Of a DNA stretch of 64,000 nt, positions 1 to 12,997 are shown one piece after another. The translations under genes were made by a program, and so were the position numbers. Position 1 is the stretch's first letter. Every line of letters starts with the position of its first letter. The notes under the pieces are model-generated. The model was not told where the DNA came from, searched no databases, and saw only the letters and a program-made list of their open reading frames with translations. This DNA comes from Glandiceps talaboti (lineage: Eukaryota > Hemichordata > Enteropneusta > Spengelidae), in assembly GCF_964340395.1 (NCBI RefSeq), contig NC_135568.1:4795579-4859578 (forward strand). The letters are read 5' to 3'.

Positions 1-2
1 AC

Positions 3-354
3 CCGTTTCAAGTTACCGCTCACCGACCGTTTGATACAACCTATTAGCAGAAACAAATAAGAAACATCATATTCTACACTAAGATATCAAGATTACAATT
101 TCTTGCTACATTTTGTCTATAATAAAATAAATAATTTACATGTACTGTAACTAGATGCAGACATGTGGGCGCCAATGTTTTGACGTCTGTATTTTATGTC
201 TGCATAGTGGCATTCTAATCCATTTCATTTAGACAACATGTTGCTAGAAATTGTGTTCATTCAGTGTTGCTATCTTAAAGTGTAGAAGTGCAGTTCCTTA
301 TTGGTTTCTGCATGGTTGTATCAAACACCCCTGGTGAACGGTAATATCAAACGG
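3..354. repeat. Foldback / MITE-like element with long inverted ends
   Basis: The first ~115 bases and the last ~120 bases of this stretch are imperfect reverse complements. The outer ends pair CCGTTT with AAACGG, followed by matching blocks such as TTTGATACAACC, CAGAAAC and TTCTACACT. A short inner stem (TGCAGACAT with ATGTCTGCA) lies near the centre. There is no open frame of note, so it is best read as a non-autonomous DNA transposon or foldback element. The left end almost touches the window edge, so a target-site duplication cannot be judged. Confidence 0.7.
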
Positions 355-1283
355 ATTGTATGTGCCTAATAGATGTACTATGTACTATGTACATACGTGA
401 GTGTGTGGGGATGTGGACATGTATATTAAAGTTTGCAAGCTCACATCAACATGTGAAAAAATTTATACTAACAAATATAAGAAAATTATACTACAGAAAA
501 TATGGTGTTTTTTCCGGCGGCAAAAACTTCAGTATGTAGTGTGTTTTATGGCAGATCTAGATCATCTTTTTTTAAAAATAAGTTGTGTCTGTTTATGTTG
601 AATTTCTGGTGTATCTCTGATTGTTGGTTACCACATATAAAAGTAAGTTGATTCTCAGAAGAGTTGAAGAAATTGTTGAATATTGGAGTATCTCATAGAA
701 TTGTGCAAGATTTCTCAGTAGATCATTCAAATGGCTAAGTGCAGGTAAAGAGGGTAGATATTCTTGGAGAGTACTTGGTTAGCGAAATCACATGTAACAT
801 CTGTCACCATTTCAAGAGTGTATGTTTTGTCGGCACAGATCGACATATTCTTTGATGTGGTCTGTGTTAAAAGTTAAAATCTGTCTGGTTCGGTCTCTCA
901 GGGTACGGCTGTGTCAGACTCTCAAATTCTGTCTTTTGCGACTAGAGGGTGTAACAAGTTCGCCCTGCACTAAAGTAGGGAGGCTTTATTGTGCGTGGGA
1001 TGTGAGGAACTACGTATCAAGATGGAACTGTGTGTTATTTGAGACGATTCTTTGTGTAAGTTATATTCTGGAGTATCGTATTTGGGAATCAATTATTAAA
1101 TCTGTTCTAGACAGACGATGTAATATTCTGTTTTACTTTCAATAAGACTGTAATGTACGTTAAGAAACCCAAGATCATCTCTAGAGAATTTAAATATATT
1201 CCGTTTCCTTTTTAAAGTTCATACAGAAAATTGATTTCACTTTTACTTTGTGCTCCCTTTCATAGCTTGAATTGGATTAAACT
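355..1283. other. No supported gene
   Basis: An open frame of about 107 codons on the plus strand (822-1145) crosses a patch with more G+C than its surroundings (about 880-1050). Its product resembles nothing I recognise and has no domain motif. A possible splice acceptor at 899 and a weak donor near 948 would cut it short. I treat the stretch as non-coding; an unrecognised exon cannot be excluded. Confidence 0.4.
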
Positions 1284-1422
1284 GAGCAAAATTTCACTTG
1301 TGCCAATTTCGTCGCGCCGATTCCGATCCTCTGGTGTGCGGGCAACTTTTAAGGAGAATTTGGCCATGCCCACACACGAGAGGAATCGGCGCGAGGAAAT
1401 TGACACGAGTGAAATTTTGCTC
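1284..1422. repeat. Short GC-richer foldback element
   Basis: Left arm 1284-~1340 and right arm ~1370-1422 are near-perfect reverse complements. Both carry GAGCAAAATTTCACT, CAATTTC and CGCGCCGATTCC, separated by a loop of about 30 bases. The arms are CpG-rich inside AT-rich DNA. A transcript of either strand would form a strong hairpin. Probably a small foldback element; a structured RNA is an untested alternative. Confidence 0.7.
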
Positions 1423-2576
1423 GGCTGATTCGTCTAGTGTGCGCCTGGCTTTAAGATACCTCTGCCTTACGTGTACCTGATCAATTTACATAACAGGTGG
1501 CACAATTCTACTGGGTTTTTCTTCGGGTTTCATTGTCTCGACCTTTTAAAGCTGCACGAGCACTGCACTTTGGTTTTATTTTCCGATCAGCCAACTGTTC
1601 ATGGTGCACAGTATGACGGAACATATTGCAATAGCTCCGCCCCCCCCCCCCCATCCCCCCCCCTAGTTTTGAAAACTAAAACGTGTTAGCTTTATTTAAT
1701 TTCTGAATACCGACCTCGTTTAGGACATGGAGAAAATATCCCTTTTATCTGTCATGAATTGTATATTTTTCTTCCTTTGCAAATATTTTATTGGCAAAAT
1801 AAAATACTAGTACACATTACACATACACATATACATTTACCTAGTAATTCCGGATTTAGACGACCTGCTGTAAAAAAATCACATCTTACATAACTATTAA
1901 AACGCTGTTAAAATAGTTGCTGATACACACAAGTAACGATGTTTGTGTTTTGGGTACAAGTTTTCGTAGACGCCGGATGAGTTGGTTAAAGTAATGCCCT
2001 GTCATAAAAGTAATCTAACCCGGATAATTTAGCTACATTTAAAGCATTAGGAATTCCAATCACACATACATGGGAGAATGAAAGATCTCAGATGATAGGT
2101 ACTTAAGCCGAGTGATGATATGTGAAGTCTTTGTATGATATATGAAAATTCCATAATGCAAATAATCTTGAGATCATTCAAGTAAAGATACTACCCATAC
2201 CCATGACTTTTACAAGCTATACCTGTTGAAAATAGAATATGACGTATTTCCGCAGTTTATTGCATTTCTAATTCTAACGTACTAATATTATCTATCTCCC
2301 AATAATCACAATTTCTGGTCATTATCCAAAAGAGCGGCGTAAATGCATCATTCTTTTCTCCGTTGCAAAACATTAGAAATTATTACAGATGAATTTCCGC
2401 TGCTGTTTTGCACAAGAAACATTTTCATAAAAATTGTATGAACGCTTAGTAAGTTAGGTACAAGATTCAAACTTGTTGGCTTAAACACAGGCTTGTTTCC
2501 ACAAGAGTGCACGATATGAATGGGTGGATACGTTGGTGGGAGGGACGGATGGATTGATGCATGCATCCATACCTAT
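1423..2576. other. No supported gene
   Basis: Ordinary AT-rich sequence. The only notable item is a C-tract pair around 1638-1662, which would be G-rich on the minus strand. Open frames are short and resemble no known protein. Confidence 0.5.
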
Positions 2577-2577
2577 C

Positions 2578-2608
<31 letters not shown>

Positions 2609-2655
2609 GACTGACTGACTGACTGACTGACTGACTGACTGACTGACTGACTGAA
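2577..2655. repeat. Compound microsatellite (GTCT)n then (GACT)n
   Basis: About eight GTCT units run directly into about eleven GACT units. The two tetranucleotides differ by one base, so one probably arose inside the other. The open frame across it encodes only Gln/Ser/Thr/Asp repeats. Confidence 0.95.
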
Positions 2656-3347
2656 GAAAGATTAAAAAGCGTCACCCCCTGACAGTCACACCCTCGCCTC
2701 ATCGTATTACAATGCAATACTGTGTAACAATGGAAACACTCTGTTATGAGAAATCTTGAATTGGCCTCCAGGGACATTCATATCATCTTTATAATCTCTC
2801 AACGATTAAAGATTTCTCGCTAAGGATTTGGGCGAGTTTTGAGCATGTTCTTTCAGTCTTCGAGAAACTCCCATGGTGGCCATTAATCTTCGTATGCCAC
2901 TACAGCTTGAAGTTATATCAAAATCTTGCAATCTTGAATTATTCACTGCAGTGTTACGAAGACACTGAATTTCAAATTCGAGTTGATTGTGGCATTATAC
3001 CATTATCCTATATATGCTTAGACAAAAACACGCAACAGTTGGGTTTTTATTTTTTTTAACCTGCACTAGCTGTAAGTAGGACAATATTTTCATCAAATTA
3101 CCAATTTATATTCACTAAAAATTGCCAAATTACTTCATTTTTTTAAGGAAAAAAGACATTTTATCTGTTAACTCAATATTATCTGTTGGTAGTGTTGTGG
3201 CATGGTTAAATCTTGAGCAAAAGCTTGATTTTGAATCTGTCATCATGTTAAAATTGCACTAGTTTGTAACTGTAGTATCGTCTATGTTTCTCCCTCTCTC
3301 TTCTTTTGCTGTATATCTGTGTCTCTGTAGCTCTATACCTATCTGTC
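2656..3347. other. No supported gene
   Basis: AT-rich unique-looking sequence; I see no exon, RNA gene or repeat boundary in it. Confidence 0.5.
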
Positions 3348-3404
3348 TCTCTTGTCTTGTCTTTTCTTGTCTTGTCTTGTCTTGTCTTGTCTTGTCTTGT
3401 CTTG

Positions 3405-3448
<44 letters not shown>
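3348..3448. repeat. Compound microsatellite (CTTGT)n then (CTGT)n
   Basis: A pentanucleotide run of about ten units changes into a tetranucleotide run of about ten units. The 61-codon plus-strand frame here is a by-product of the repeat. Confidence 0.95.
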
Positions 3449-3450
<2 letters not shown>

Positions 3451-3504
3451 ATCTCATATCATAGGCTGAATTTGGCAACGCAAACTAGTGACGTTTAGTG
3501 TCTC

Positions 3505-3506
<2 letters not shown>

Positions 3507-3578
<72 letters not shown>
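3507..3578. repeat. (TA)n microsatellite, left
   Basis: 72 bases of uninterrupted TA dinucleotides. It is paired with a second TA array at 3814, and the inverted repeat lies between them. Confidence 0.97.
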
Positions 3579-3581
<3 letters not shown>

Positions 3582-3637
3582 AATAGTATCAAACTCGTAG
3601 AATAGAGTGCTCGATGCTTGGGTAAGCAGGGCGGGAA

Positions 3638-3811
3638 TAATCAAAGTAGGTTGGTTGGAACTTGAGGTGCTTGGTTGTAACTCCGAGTTTCACGCTCAAT
3701 GCGTTCATCAGACAACGCATTGATATTGATGAACGCATTGTCTGATGAACGCATTGAGCGTGAAACTCGGAGTTACAACCAAGCACCTCAAGTTCCAACC
3801 AACCTACTTTG

Positions 3812-3815
<4 letters not shown>
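3638..3815. repeat. Perfect 78-bp inverted repeat with 22-base loop
   Basis: Bases 3638-3715 and 3738-3815 are exact reverse complements over all 78 positions by manual comparison; the loop is 3716-3737. The right arm runs straight into a (TA)n array. The left arm is separated from the other TA array by about 60 unique bases. Zero mismatches suggests a young inversion-duplication, ongoing gene conversion, or an assembly artefact. The minus strand has an open frame through one arm ending FDYSRPAYPSIEHSILRV; I do not recognise it, and it could be the tail of a degraded mobile-element protein. Confidence 0.9.

Positions 3816-3886
<71 letters not shown>
3814..3886. repeat. (TA)n microsatellite, right
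   Basis: About 73 bases of TA dinucleotides that begin where the right arm of the inverted repeat ends. Nearly equal in length to the left array. Confidence 0.97.
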
Positions 3887-3889
<3 letters not shown>

Positions 3890-4041
3890 CCGTTGGAGCT
3901 AAATGTGAACTCCACTATTAAACGCGATATTGCAAAGGGTAGATGAAGTAATGCCTTCCTACTTCGTTGTCTAGTTTGATTTTAGTTGCAGGCAGTGACC
4001 ATTTATTTCATTCACACTATATAAAGAGAAACTTCAACTTC

Positions 4042-4334
4042 AAGGAAAATTCCAGTCAGGCTTATTTCTAGAATTCTGCATATTATGTATAGTGCACTTG
4101 TATTGATAATGCTGTGAACTTACATTTTCCCATAAACCCTTGCACGAAATCCCCAAAATGGCAGAAAGCATGTCAAGTGCAGTATGACTTCTTTACAAGA
4201 TTTCAAAGTCGAGTAAGTTACCGAGTTGCTATTTTATCACCTAAAGTCATACTTAAGTTGATAGCAGTAATAAATACAAAATTTATGTAAACTTACTTAC
4301 TGAAAACAGAAATAAGTCTGACTGGTGTTTTCCT
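4042..4334. repeat. RA family element, full copy with inverted ends
   Basis: The left end (AAGGAAAATTCCAGTCAGG, then CTTATTTCT) is the imperfect reverse complement of the right end (AGAAATAAGTCTGACTGG, then TGTTTTCCT), giving inverted ends of about 30 bp. The interior contains CTTCTTTACAAGATTTC and TTGATAGCAGTAAT, which recur in the copies near 9895 and 29470. There is no coding capacity, so this is a non-autonomous element. Confidence 0.8.
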
Positions 4335-5543
4335 ATCAAATACGTTTCGATAATAATGCTCAACTAAAGTGAAAGGAGACTAAGAATGAGATTCATTTCG
4401 TCACAACTGCATTTGTTCTAATCCTTGAAAAGCCACGAATTTGAACCCATTTACACCAATCAAGTGCAACCTCACTAAAATAAAGCCACACTGTCAGATC
4501 TTGCTCAGAAGATATCTGTTTTCCACTAGAATGAGACATCATAGGGAGTATATAGTATTAGGGTCTTTACACCTCTTACTACAATAGACATTGGAGGTCT
4601 CCCCCTCCACTGTCTATGTTACTACCTTGCCAAAACAATTGTTGGGGTCAGCTATGGAGCGCCATCATTGTTTACATACCCATGATGCTTCGCTCTAGTT
4701 TACAGCAGGTCTCTTCTATCCTACCTCGGAACAACTTTGTAACTCTATTCTAGAGAGGTCGTTTGCGGCAGGGCTGATGAAAATGACTTTTCAAGGCTTC
4801 GTAAAAGTGTTGCCGTACAGGCAAACCGAGCGTCGCGTTGGTTCTCCTTTAACTTATCTTCAAGTAAAGAAATGCATCACGGTCTGCAGATTGTTGTGAT
4901 ATGTCGGAAAGCTATCATCTTGAGTTGACTGATTGTCGACACATTATCGGTTAGCTAGATTATCGGTTAATGGTACATTGACAGCTGCAACAATACAGAT
5001 CATTTTGTGTGTTCGAAAATTGTAGGTAGATATATTACTTGGGGAAAGTTCTTTGAAACTATTCCAAACTTGTTCTGAGTGCAAAATATGTGTGATTCCT
5101 CGTATTTCAGTGTTGTTTCTTTAAACACAGTTTCGTCCCTCCGTATCAGGTGCAGCCAACCTTTATGTAACATTCGGTTTACTCAGAAAAGGATTTCATG
5201 GGTAGGATGCTAGGATATATGTGGAGGGGACAAAGTCGGTTTACTTTGTATTATCATGATGTACGTATACTTTCTAATGAACGTACACTTTCATAACTCA
5301 CGACACTGCCATTGTAAATCACTCAGAGGAGACATTGTTAGATCAGATACATCATTGATATGGCACGTTTGACATTTCTGTCTTTTTCTACAATATTTTA
5401 AACTTGGACCTGACAAGAAACGACGTTAGATCTTCAGGCACCTCCTGTCATGGTAACACTGCATTGTGTTTCCTATTCAGAGACGACACATGCTGAAGGA
5501 AACTATATTACCATGAATGTTTAACTATTAACCATTAATATAA
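4335..5543. other. No supported gene; CpG-richer patch at 4640-4870
   Basis: A stretch from about 4640 to 4870 has more CpG than its neighbours and an open plus-strand frame of about 66 codons (4698-4896) whose product I do not recognise. Near 4588-4625 there is a short hairpin (ATAGACA with TGTCTAT). This could be a promoter-like patch or an old repeat. The part after ~5280 may belong to the degraded LINE whose tail is in the next entry. Confidence 0.35.
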
Positions 5544-6944
<1,401 letters not shown>

Positions 6945-7025
6945 CTGTAATGTAATGTAATTCAATGCAATGCAATATAGTGCAGTACAATACTAGTATA
7001 ATGTAACAATGCAATGTAATATAAA
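6945..7025. repeat. Degenerate pentanucleotide repeat (TGYAA-like)
   Basis: The sequence reads in steps of five: TGTAA, TGTAA, TGTAA, TTCAA, TGCAA, TGCAA, TATAG, TGCAG, TACAA and so on. The same five-base rhythm occurs near 56155 and 62405. The open frame across it is a repeat artefact. Confidence 0.75.
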
Positions 7026-7264
7026 TTTTATCAATTGAATCCACATTTGGCTCATATACTAGACCGTGCAAGGAACAGTTTGTTCACAAACGGAGCATAA
7101 CTCAAATTAATCTGCCATCTCGTTGAAACATATACTATGTCAAAAAGAATGTGGCTCTGACAACAATCGAATGCTCTAAATATTTCCTTGCATCACCATT
7201 GGTGAGTGAAATAACAGTGTGCTTGCAATGTTTTTCACGAAGTCATAAATGTATGCAGTCTAAG

Positions 7265-7410
7265 AGAGTCGTCAGTAATTACAGGGGAGGGGGAGGGGGA
7301 GGGGGAGGGGTATGTTGTGTAAAATGTGACCCTCGCCCGATTCCAATTTTTTTTCTAAAACATGACACCTTTCTAATATTTCAAAAACATGGGTTCTGTT
7401 TGATATGAAA
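7265..7410 (+). repeat. RF family copy 1, with G-rich tract
   Basis: It contains GAGTCGTCAGTAATTACAG, a (GGGGGA)n tract at about 7285-7311, then AAAATGTGACCC, a T-run, CTAAAACATG and TATTTCAAAAACAT. The same order of blocks recurs at 8055. The G-rich tract has four or more G-runs and could form a quadruplex. Confidence 0.7.
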
Positions 7411-8054
7411 AGGATACGAGTCTCGATGGTACTATGAGTCTATGTTTTCTGATGAGTGTCAAAATACAGAAAGTTTATACATTGTTAATTTCACATCTTA
7501 GTTTATGACGTCAGTTTGCCGAAAACGTTAGGTAAGACATTTTGCTTGATTTATAATGTGTACTTTTCATCTCTTTTTTTTTCTGCTAGGGATGGTTAAA
7601 TGACGGGATGTTTTAAAGATGTATCCGTCAGTTAACAACGTCAAATTGGTTTGGTAAATTACTACGTATAATCAGTTTGGACCATTTTACGGGAATTATG
7701 AAATCTTCTTCGAGCAAAACTGTATAATTTAGTAGTAAACAGGTAATGTTATACGAAGTTGCTATTATCTAGTCTATTATCAAGAGATAATGTGTACTTC
7801 TTGGCTGTCGGGAGATATCGGATACACGTTGGCATGTTTCAGCTTCCTCTGTTTTTCTTCTACTTGGCGGCAAGTAGTAGTGGGCAGTACGTTACATATA
7901 TAAGACTCCATCACTCTTTTTTACGTGGGCTTATTGTATATAATCTTCTTCTCGGGGAATACAGTTCTTATGAAAGTTTCACTTATCTCCTTCAAATTCC
8001 AAACTCACAGTTTGTAAGTTCATGCTTTATTAAGTTCTTGATGTGGTGTACTAA

Positions 8055-8215
8055 GGGAGTCTTCACTAATTACAAGGGGGGGGGGCGGAGGAAAACAGGC
8101 CCAGGCTGTTGTTGCGTAAAATATGACCAACCGTGTTTAAAAGTGACCCCTCCCTCAATGTTCTTTCTGTAAAACATGGCCTTCTATTAAAATATTTCAA
8201 AAACATTGTTTATAA
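8055..8215 (+). repeat. RF family copy 2
   Basis: The order matches the copy at 7265: GAGTCTTCACTAATTACAAG, a G-run, AAAATATGACC, TGTAAAACATGG, then ATATTTCAAAAACATTG. It lies at the end of a 137-codon plus-strand open frame (7759-8172) whose product I do not recognise. Confidence 0.7.
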
Positions 8216-8694
8216 TTATGCTGTCAAACATGGAAAAGGACATTATAGCCCTGGAATACATGATGAAGGTCTTAATACCACCGCTGCCACCATGTTGACA
8301 ATTTCGCAGGCATTGGGTATTTTTTAACTACTTTACCACCACAGTGAATTTGTGTGAAGACACTGCATTAATCAATGTCTGTGTTTGGAACTCATTGACC
8401 AAAGGCGAGAACATTAAGTTAACTCCCAAACTCTGAGCACAACGCACTCCTGACATTATCGGACCGAAGTCAACATCTCCACAACATTATTCCCAATATC
8501 TTACCCAACTGTTCCCATTTTTACTCCTGTGAGACCCACTATGAATCCTCTCCTCACACCACAACTGAAAATTAATTCACTACATGGTTGTCAGCAGCGA
8601 TTTGATTGATATAGTATGATATTGCGGTACCTAACCGATGTGGCAGCTATGGAATGTTAAAACCAGAAAAATAATGCAAATTTAGACAATACAA

Positions 8695-8785
8695 TGAGTC
8701 TAAGTAAAATATGTGACCCCCCTTTTTTTCTAAAATACGATCCTCCCCGAGAACAGATTTGTAAAAAGCTAACCCCCCCCCCATT
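8695..8785 (+). repeat. RF family copy 3, partial
   Basis: It keeps GAGTCTAAGTAAAATATGTG, then ACCCCCC, a T-run and CTAAAATACGATCC, followed by a C-run. The outer blocks of the longer copies are missing. Confidence 0.5.
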
Positions 8786-9894
8786 CTGCGGCCCTACCAC
8801 TGCGCCCTCAGCGCCAACATGTGGCAGTCAAACAATGTTCACTGCCAAGATGTCGTGATGACGATCGTGGTGTACATTTAAATAAAATACCAATATAAAT
8901 TACTGAATGTATTTTTACATCTCCAGCTTTCTCCTGCAAGATGCGTGAAAATGTATCATTCCCACCACACTCTCCCTCTCTCTGCCACACACAACTCTGC
9001 AAGCACACATGTAAATACCCTCTCCTCTTCCCAGCATGCCACACCGGCAATAACACCTCATGGGGGGGGGGGGGGGGGTTTAAGCTGTTACAGTATGCTA
9101 AGTGATTCTGGTAAACATTTACATAGAGTAAGTCTGGTCACTAGAGAAGTGATCACGAGTAATGTTCACATTCACATTGCCATAAACCACTATTTATTCT
9201 CTTTTACAGGAACTACTTAACATGTTGTAACAAGAGATAATGTATACTCAGACTTTCAAGAATGGATATTCAGAGATATGAGGTACGTGTAGGATGGTGA
9301 AGTGTGGGGGTCCTCAGTTATAGATATGCAGAACACTGCTTCACATGTTGCATCAACAGAAAGTTATACTCAGACTTGCAAGAATGTGGTGGGTGTGGGT
9401 TGGTGTAGGGGGTTATGGTTTTTCTTTTATCTACAAACTCTTATTCTGAAGGGCTCAGGTTTCTAGTCTTGGCAAAATAAAGAGAAATAAACCACCAGTG
9501 AAACGTGTAAGTATAGGTATGTTCTGTAAAATTTTATTACAGTGTTTTTTTCTACTTTTCTTACTAAAATACAACACAAGGGGGGAAAATTGGCAGGTTT
9601 GTGTATCCATACATAACAATTAAAGAGCCAAACTTGTCCACAGAGAGGTACAAAATTTACATTATTTTGTGTGTCTATTTGTTTCAGCAAAAAAGCCTTG
9701 ATATACTATCTCTGCAAATCACACTAAAGTTTCCTATTGTCAAATATACTCAATAACTTAAATATGGTTAAAAATTGCAAAAAACATAGTTGCCCTAGTT
9801 TGTCCAGTACCGTAATCTCTGTGTCTTTAACCTTCATATATGTCAAGACACAGAGAGTAGGGTGGTTTTCCGATAAACCATGGCAGGAAAGCCC
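8786..9894. other. No supported gene; long G-run at 9062
   Basis: It holds an uninterrupted G-run of about 17 bases starting near 9062 and two similar short blocks (ATACTCAGACTT with TCAAGAATG or GCAAGAATG) about 120 bases apart near 9245 and 9370. The open frames resemble no known protein. Confidence 0.45.
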
Positions 9895-10166
9895 CCAAAA
9901 GGTCGACATTTGAAACGCAATAGGGCTTCTTTACAAGATTTCTAAGTTGAGTATGTTACCAAAGTGCTATTTTATCACCAAAAATCATATGCAAGTTGAT
10001 AGCAGAAATAAGTCTGACTGGACTTTTCCTTTAAGTTGATAGCAGTAATCAATACAAGTGTACTTAAGGCAGAAATAAGTCTGACTGGACTTTTCCTTTA
10101 AGTTGATAGCAGTAATCAATACAAGTGTACTAAAGGTACCAAGTCTGACTGGACTTTACCTTTCAA
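9895..10166 (+). repeat. RA family copy 2, with duplicated right end
   Basis: It starts with GGGCTTCTTTACAAGATTTC and continues as in the copy at 4042. The right end, AGAAATAAGTCTGACTGG then ACTTTTCCTTT, occurs three times in a row (ending near 10036, 10099 and 10165), with TTGATAGCAGTAATCAATAC repeated between. The unit is about 64 bp. It looks like local duplication of the terminal inverted repeat with its sub-terminal sequence. Confidence 0.75.
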
Positions 10167-12258
10167 AGACACTTCAATTGCCACTATTCGGCAGATTGTG
10201 AGACAATGAATCCGTTACATTATGCAGGTAAAATAGTACACAATTTGATAAACCAAGCACACAGATAAAGCAATGAGTTTAATTTCCACATATTAAAATA
10301 AATCCTACCTAACACATATTAATGTGGCAGTACCATTACATAAGAACGCTGTAAATTGTAGACATAGAAACTGACTATTTGGTTCTTCTAAAAAAAATCA
10401 ATAATGGATTTTTTGCGTCATAATTCTAAAAATTGGCCATGGCATTCAGTTAATCATAACTATCACTGTATGTAAAATTCAAAAATTCATACAACGTTTA
10501 ATGTTTGTAATTGGTTGGGCACCATTATAATTTCAGAAAAACAGTTGTAAAAAACAGTAGCAAACCATTACTTTGTTTTATGCATGGACACAGTTACAGC
10601 TACAGTTACAACAAAACACAGCCCTCAACTTGTTATGGACAAATGAAATGTGACAAGTGTGACATGTCAACATGCCTTGAAAATATTCACAGAGATGGTA
10701 ATAGAAGGTGACATTCTACAGTCAATGAGTATTTGAGATGTCTTATTACCTCATGCATCTCCATTGTAAACCCCTGGAGACAACACTTTTAAGTAAAATA
10801 AGTTGTGTCGTTCTGCTCTCATTCAGCTCCTGAAGGCCAATGCATGAGGGCATATCTTATAAATTCGGTGGCGAATATATATCAACTGGATCATTCAACA
10901 TGCAATGTTGGAGGTGAAGAATTCCCTGGAATGCACTACTCTGGGAGACTCACAATGGAGCCCACTTGATGAGAGTCTGGATAACATCAGGTCTGTACAT
11001 TCATGGGCTTAGTATGTACATAAACACAATGGATTTACACTTGATTAGTCAAGATGTCTTGGCCATGAGTTGTTTGTTTCCTCCAGTAAAAGGTTAAATA
11101 ATTGCAATATTGACCTTCAAAGTGAAATAATGAGTACACCTGAAAGGCCATAATATCAAGGCAATGAAATTTTTTAACAATGGCACCTGCTTGTGTGGTT
11201 ATCTTTGCGACCTGCATAAAATAAAAAAACACATTCTAAATCTCACCAGCCATTCCTGGAACTGACGAGTGAAAAATTCCTGCAGGTGTGGTCAGACTAC
11301 TATTTATTGTTACACAAACTATATATCTACTAGTAGTACTTATTTTGAGTCTCAAAAAAAAGTTGCTTTACAAGGGGAGACTGAAACGCTCCCCTTTATT
11401 TCAAATAAATATGTTAGTACGCCCTCTAGTGGTGGTGCTCTACATACCAATATAACAGATTTTAACATTACTACAAGTAAAGATTCTGTTACAATTAAGA
11501 CAATGAAACATGAAACAAAACGTCATCTGGCACGATAAATATCTCATTTATACTGCTGCATTTTATTGTCTGGCTCAACAGAAATCTTATTAACCATGGA
11601 ATTTGTTGAGCCAGATGATAAAATGTAGTAACGTTGAGATTTTTGTAGAGTCCGACAACATTTCGTTTCAGGTTTCACACTTTTTATCATAGTTTCAGTA
11701 GAAGACATCCACACGTAAAGATTCAAAGAAAGTATTTTTGTTTTGTGTTTTTTTAGATTGGTTTACAATTCTCAAATATACCAATTATAAAGTTTCACAT
11801 AAAAGTTCTTTGGTTTGCTATAAAGACCCTTCACATACACTCTGACCAATGTAAAATTAACATAAAAAAAATCTACCAATTTAGATGTTGAAGCCCCAGT
11901 TTGTGTAGCCATTTTAGTTGCACTAGTTCAGTTATGTATGGTTGCCATAGTGATCAACTGCTAATGAATTTACATTTTTATTTGTTGAATATTACATAGT
12001 TGAGATGGTGTTTTCTACTATTTACACATGGACATCAATCCAGTGTACACAGTACCATCAATGACTAGTAGATTGGTCATACTGTTTACATACAGACATC
12101 AAGTCAGTGTACACAAAACCACTGACTAGACATGTAATTCAGCTAATTAGGATTGAGCCATTTTAATAGATATTATGTATTTTTCAACAGCCAAGTTTAA
12201 CAAAAAATTGTACAAAAAATCTTACAGCAACTGGGACTTTCAAGTATTTTATACATAG
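10167..12258. other. No supported gene; coding-like patch at 10860-11010
   Basis: Mostly AT-rich sequence. Around 10860-11010 both strands carry coding-like short frames. The plus strand reads VKNSLECTTLGDSQWSPLDE and onward to a weak donor near 10991. The minus strand reads YRPDVIQTLIKWAPL up to a consensus GTGAGT donor at 10953-10948. Neither joins convincingly to another exon, so no gene is called. A CTCF-like match (11420-11433, minus) lies in this stretch. Confidence 0.35.
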
Positions 12259-12510
12259 AATAGGGAACTTGCAAACCCGCCATGTTGAATGTTGCATCAT
12301 GGGAAATGGGATAATAAATACTAATAAAATTGTATGGTAAACAATAATGTTACATTGTTTTTAATCACAAATAATCAATTCAGTCTCCCTGATCATTGTG
12401 GGGGGTTTATTTTATATCGGTATCTCCAGATTAGGTATTACGACAACCACAGAAAATCCCATAGTCCTTTGTGTCTGAGCATGCTCAGTCTGGATTGCAA
12501 GTTCCCTATT
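12259..12510. repeat. RM family element, copy 1
   Basis: It begins AATAGGGAACTTGCAA and ends with the exact reverse complement TTGCAAGTTCCCTATT, a perfect 16-bp terminal inverted repeat. The interior contains CATGTTGAATGTTGCATCAT and GAGCATGCTCAGTCTGGA, shared with copies at 12998 and 33329. At about 252 bp with no coding capacity it fits a MITE. The open frame through it is incidental. Confidence 0.85.
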
Positions 12511-12694
12511 GGGAAGAAAACTGACAAATAATGACTACTCTTTTCTTTTTCTAAAATATTATATGAGTTGATTAATGTTGTGAGATCAGTTTGTTTATGT
12601 AAGTTTTAGTACAAAATTGGAGTGGATACTACACAACACAATGGTGCATAATTTGATTTGACTGAAAAAAATCAGAAATATTAGTTTCTCTTGC

Positions 12695-12840
12695 TTTAAA
12701 GGGACACAAGCTGAGTGTATATGTTTTTGGGGATGTACTTCATATTAAAAGATACTCACAGTATTCAACTTACTTAAGTATATCTAACTATCACTTGCAG
12801 TTGACTGAACTCAAACCTGGTACTAGGATATAACTTAAAT
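12695..12840 (+). repeat. Dispersed repeat, partner of 17485-17615
   Basis: The blocks GGGACACAAGCTGAG, CACTTGCAGTTGACTGAACT and AGGATATAACTTA recur in reverse orientation at 17485-17615 inside a UBE2E intron. Ends are not defined. Confidence 0.55.
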
Positions 12841-12997
12841 GACCTGATTAATGAATTTATTATACGTATAAAAAACGTACAGCAACCCCTACTATGCAAT
12901 CAATAGTTCTAGTAGTGCCAGAACACAAATTGTAATGTCATAGAAGGCATGCATTGACATTAACATTATACTACAATAGTTAATCAGGGTTTTATGG

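Noticed and set aside
822-1145. 107-codon plus-strand frame in a GC-richer patch
   Set aside because: No recognisable domain and no convincing exon boundaries; kept only as a note on that interval.
3589-3915. 108-codon minus-strand frame
   Set aside because: It consists of a TA-array Tyr/Ile repeat fused to one arm of the inverted repeat; at most a relic of a mobile-element protein.
7759-8172. 137-codon plus-strand frame
   Set aside because: Its last third is an RF repeat copy including a G-run, the product matches no motif I know, and no splice signals frame it.
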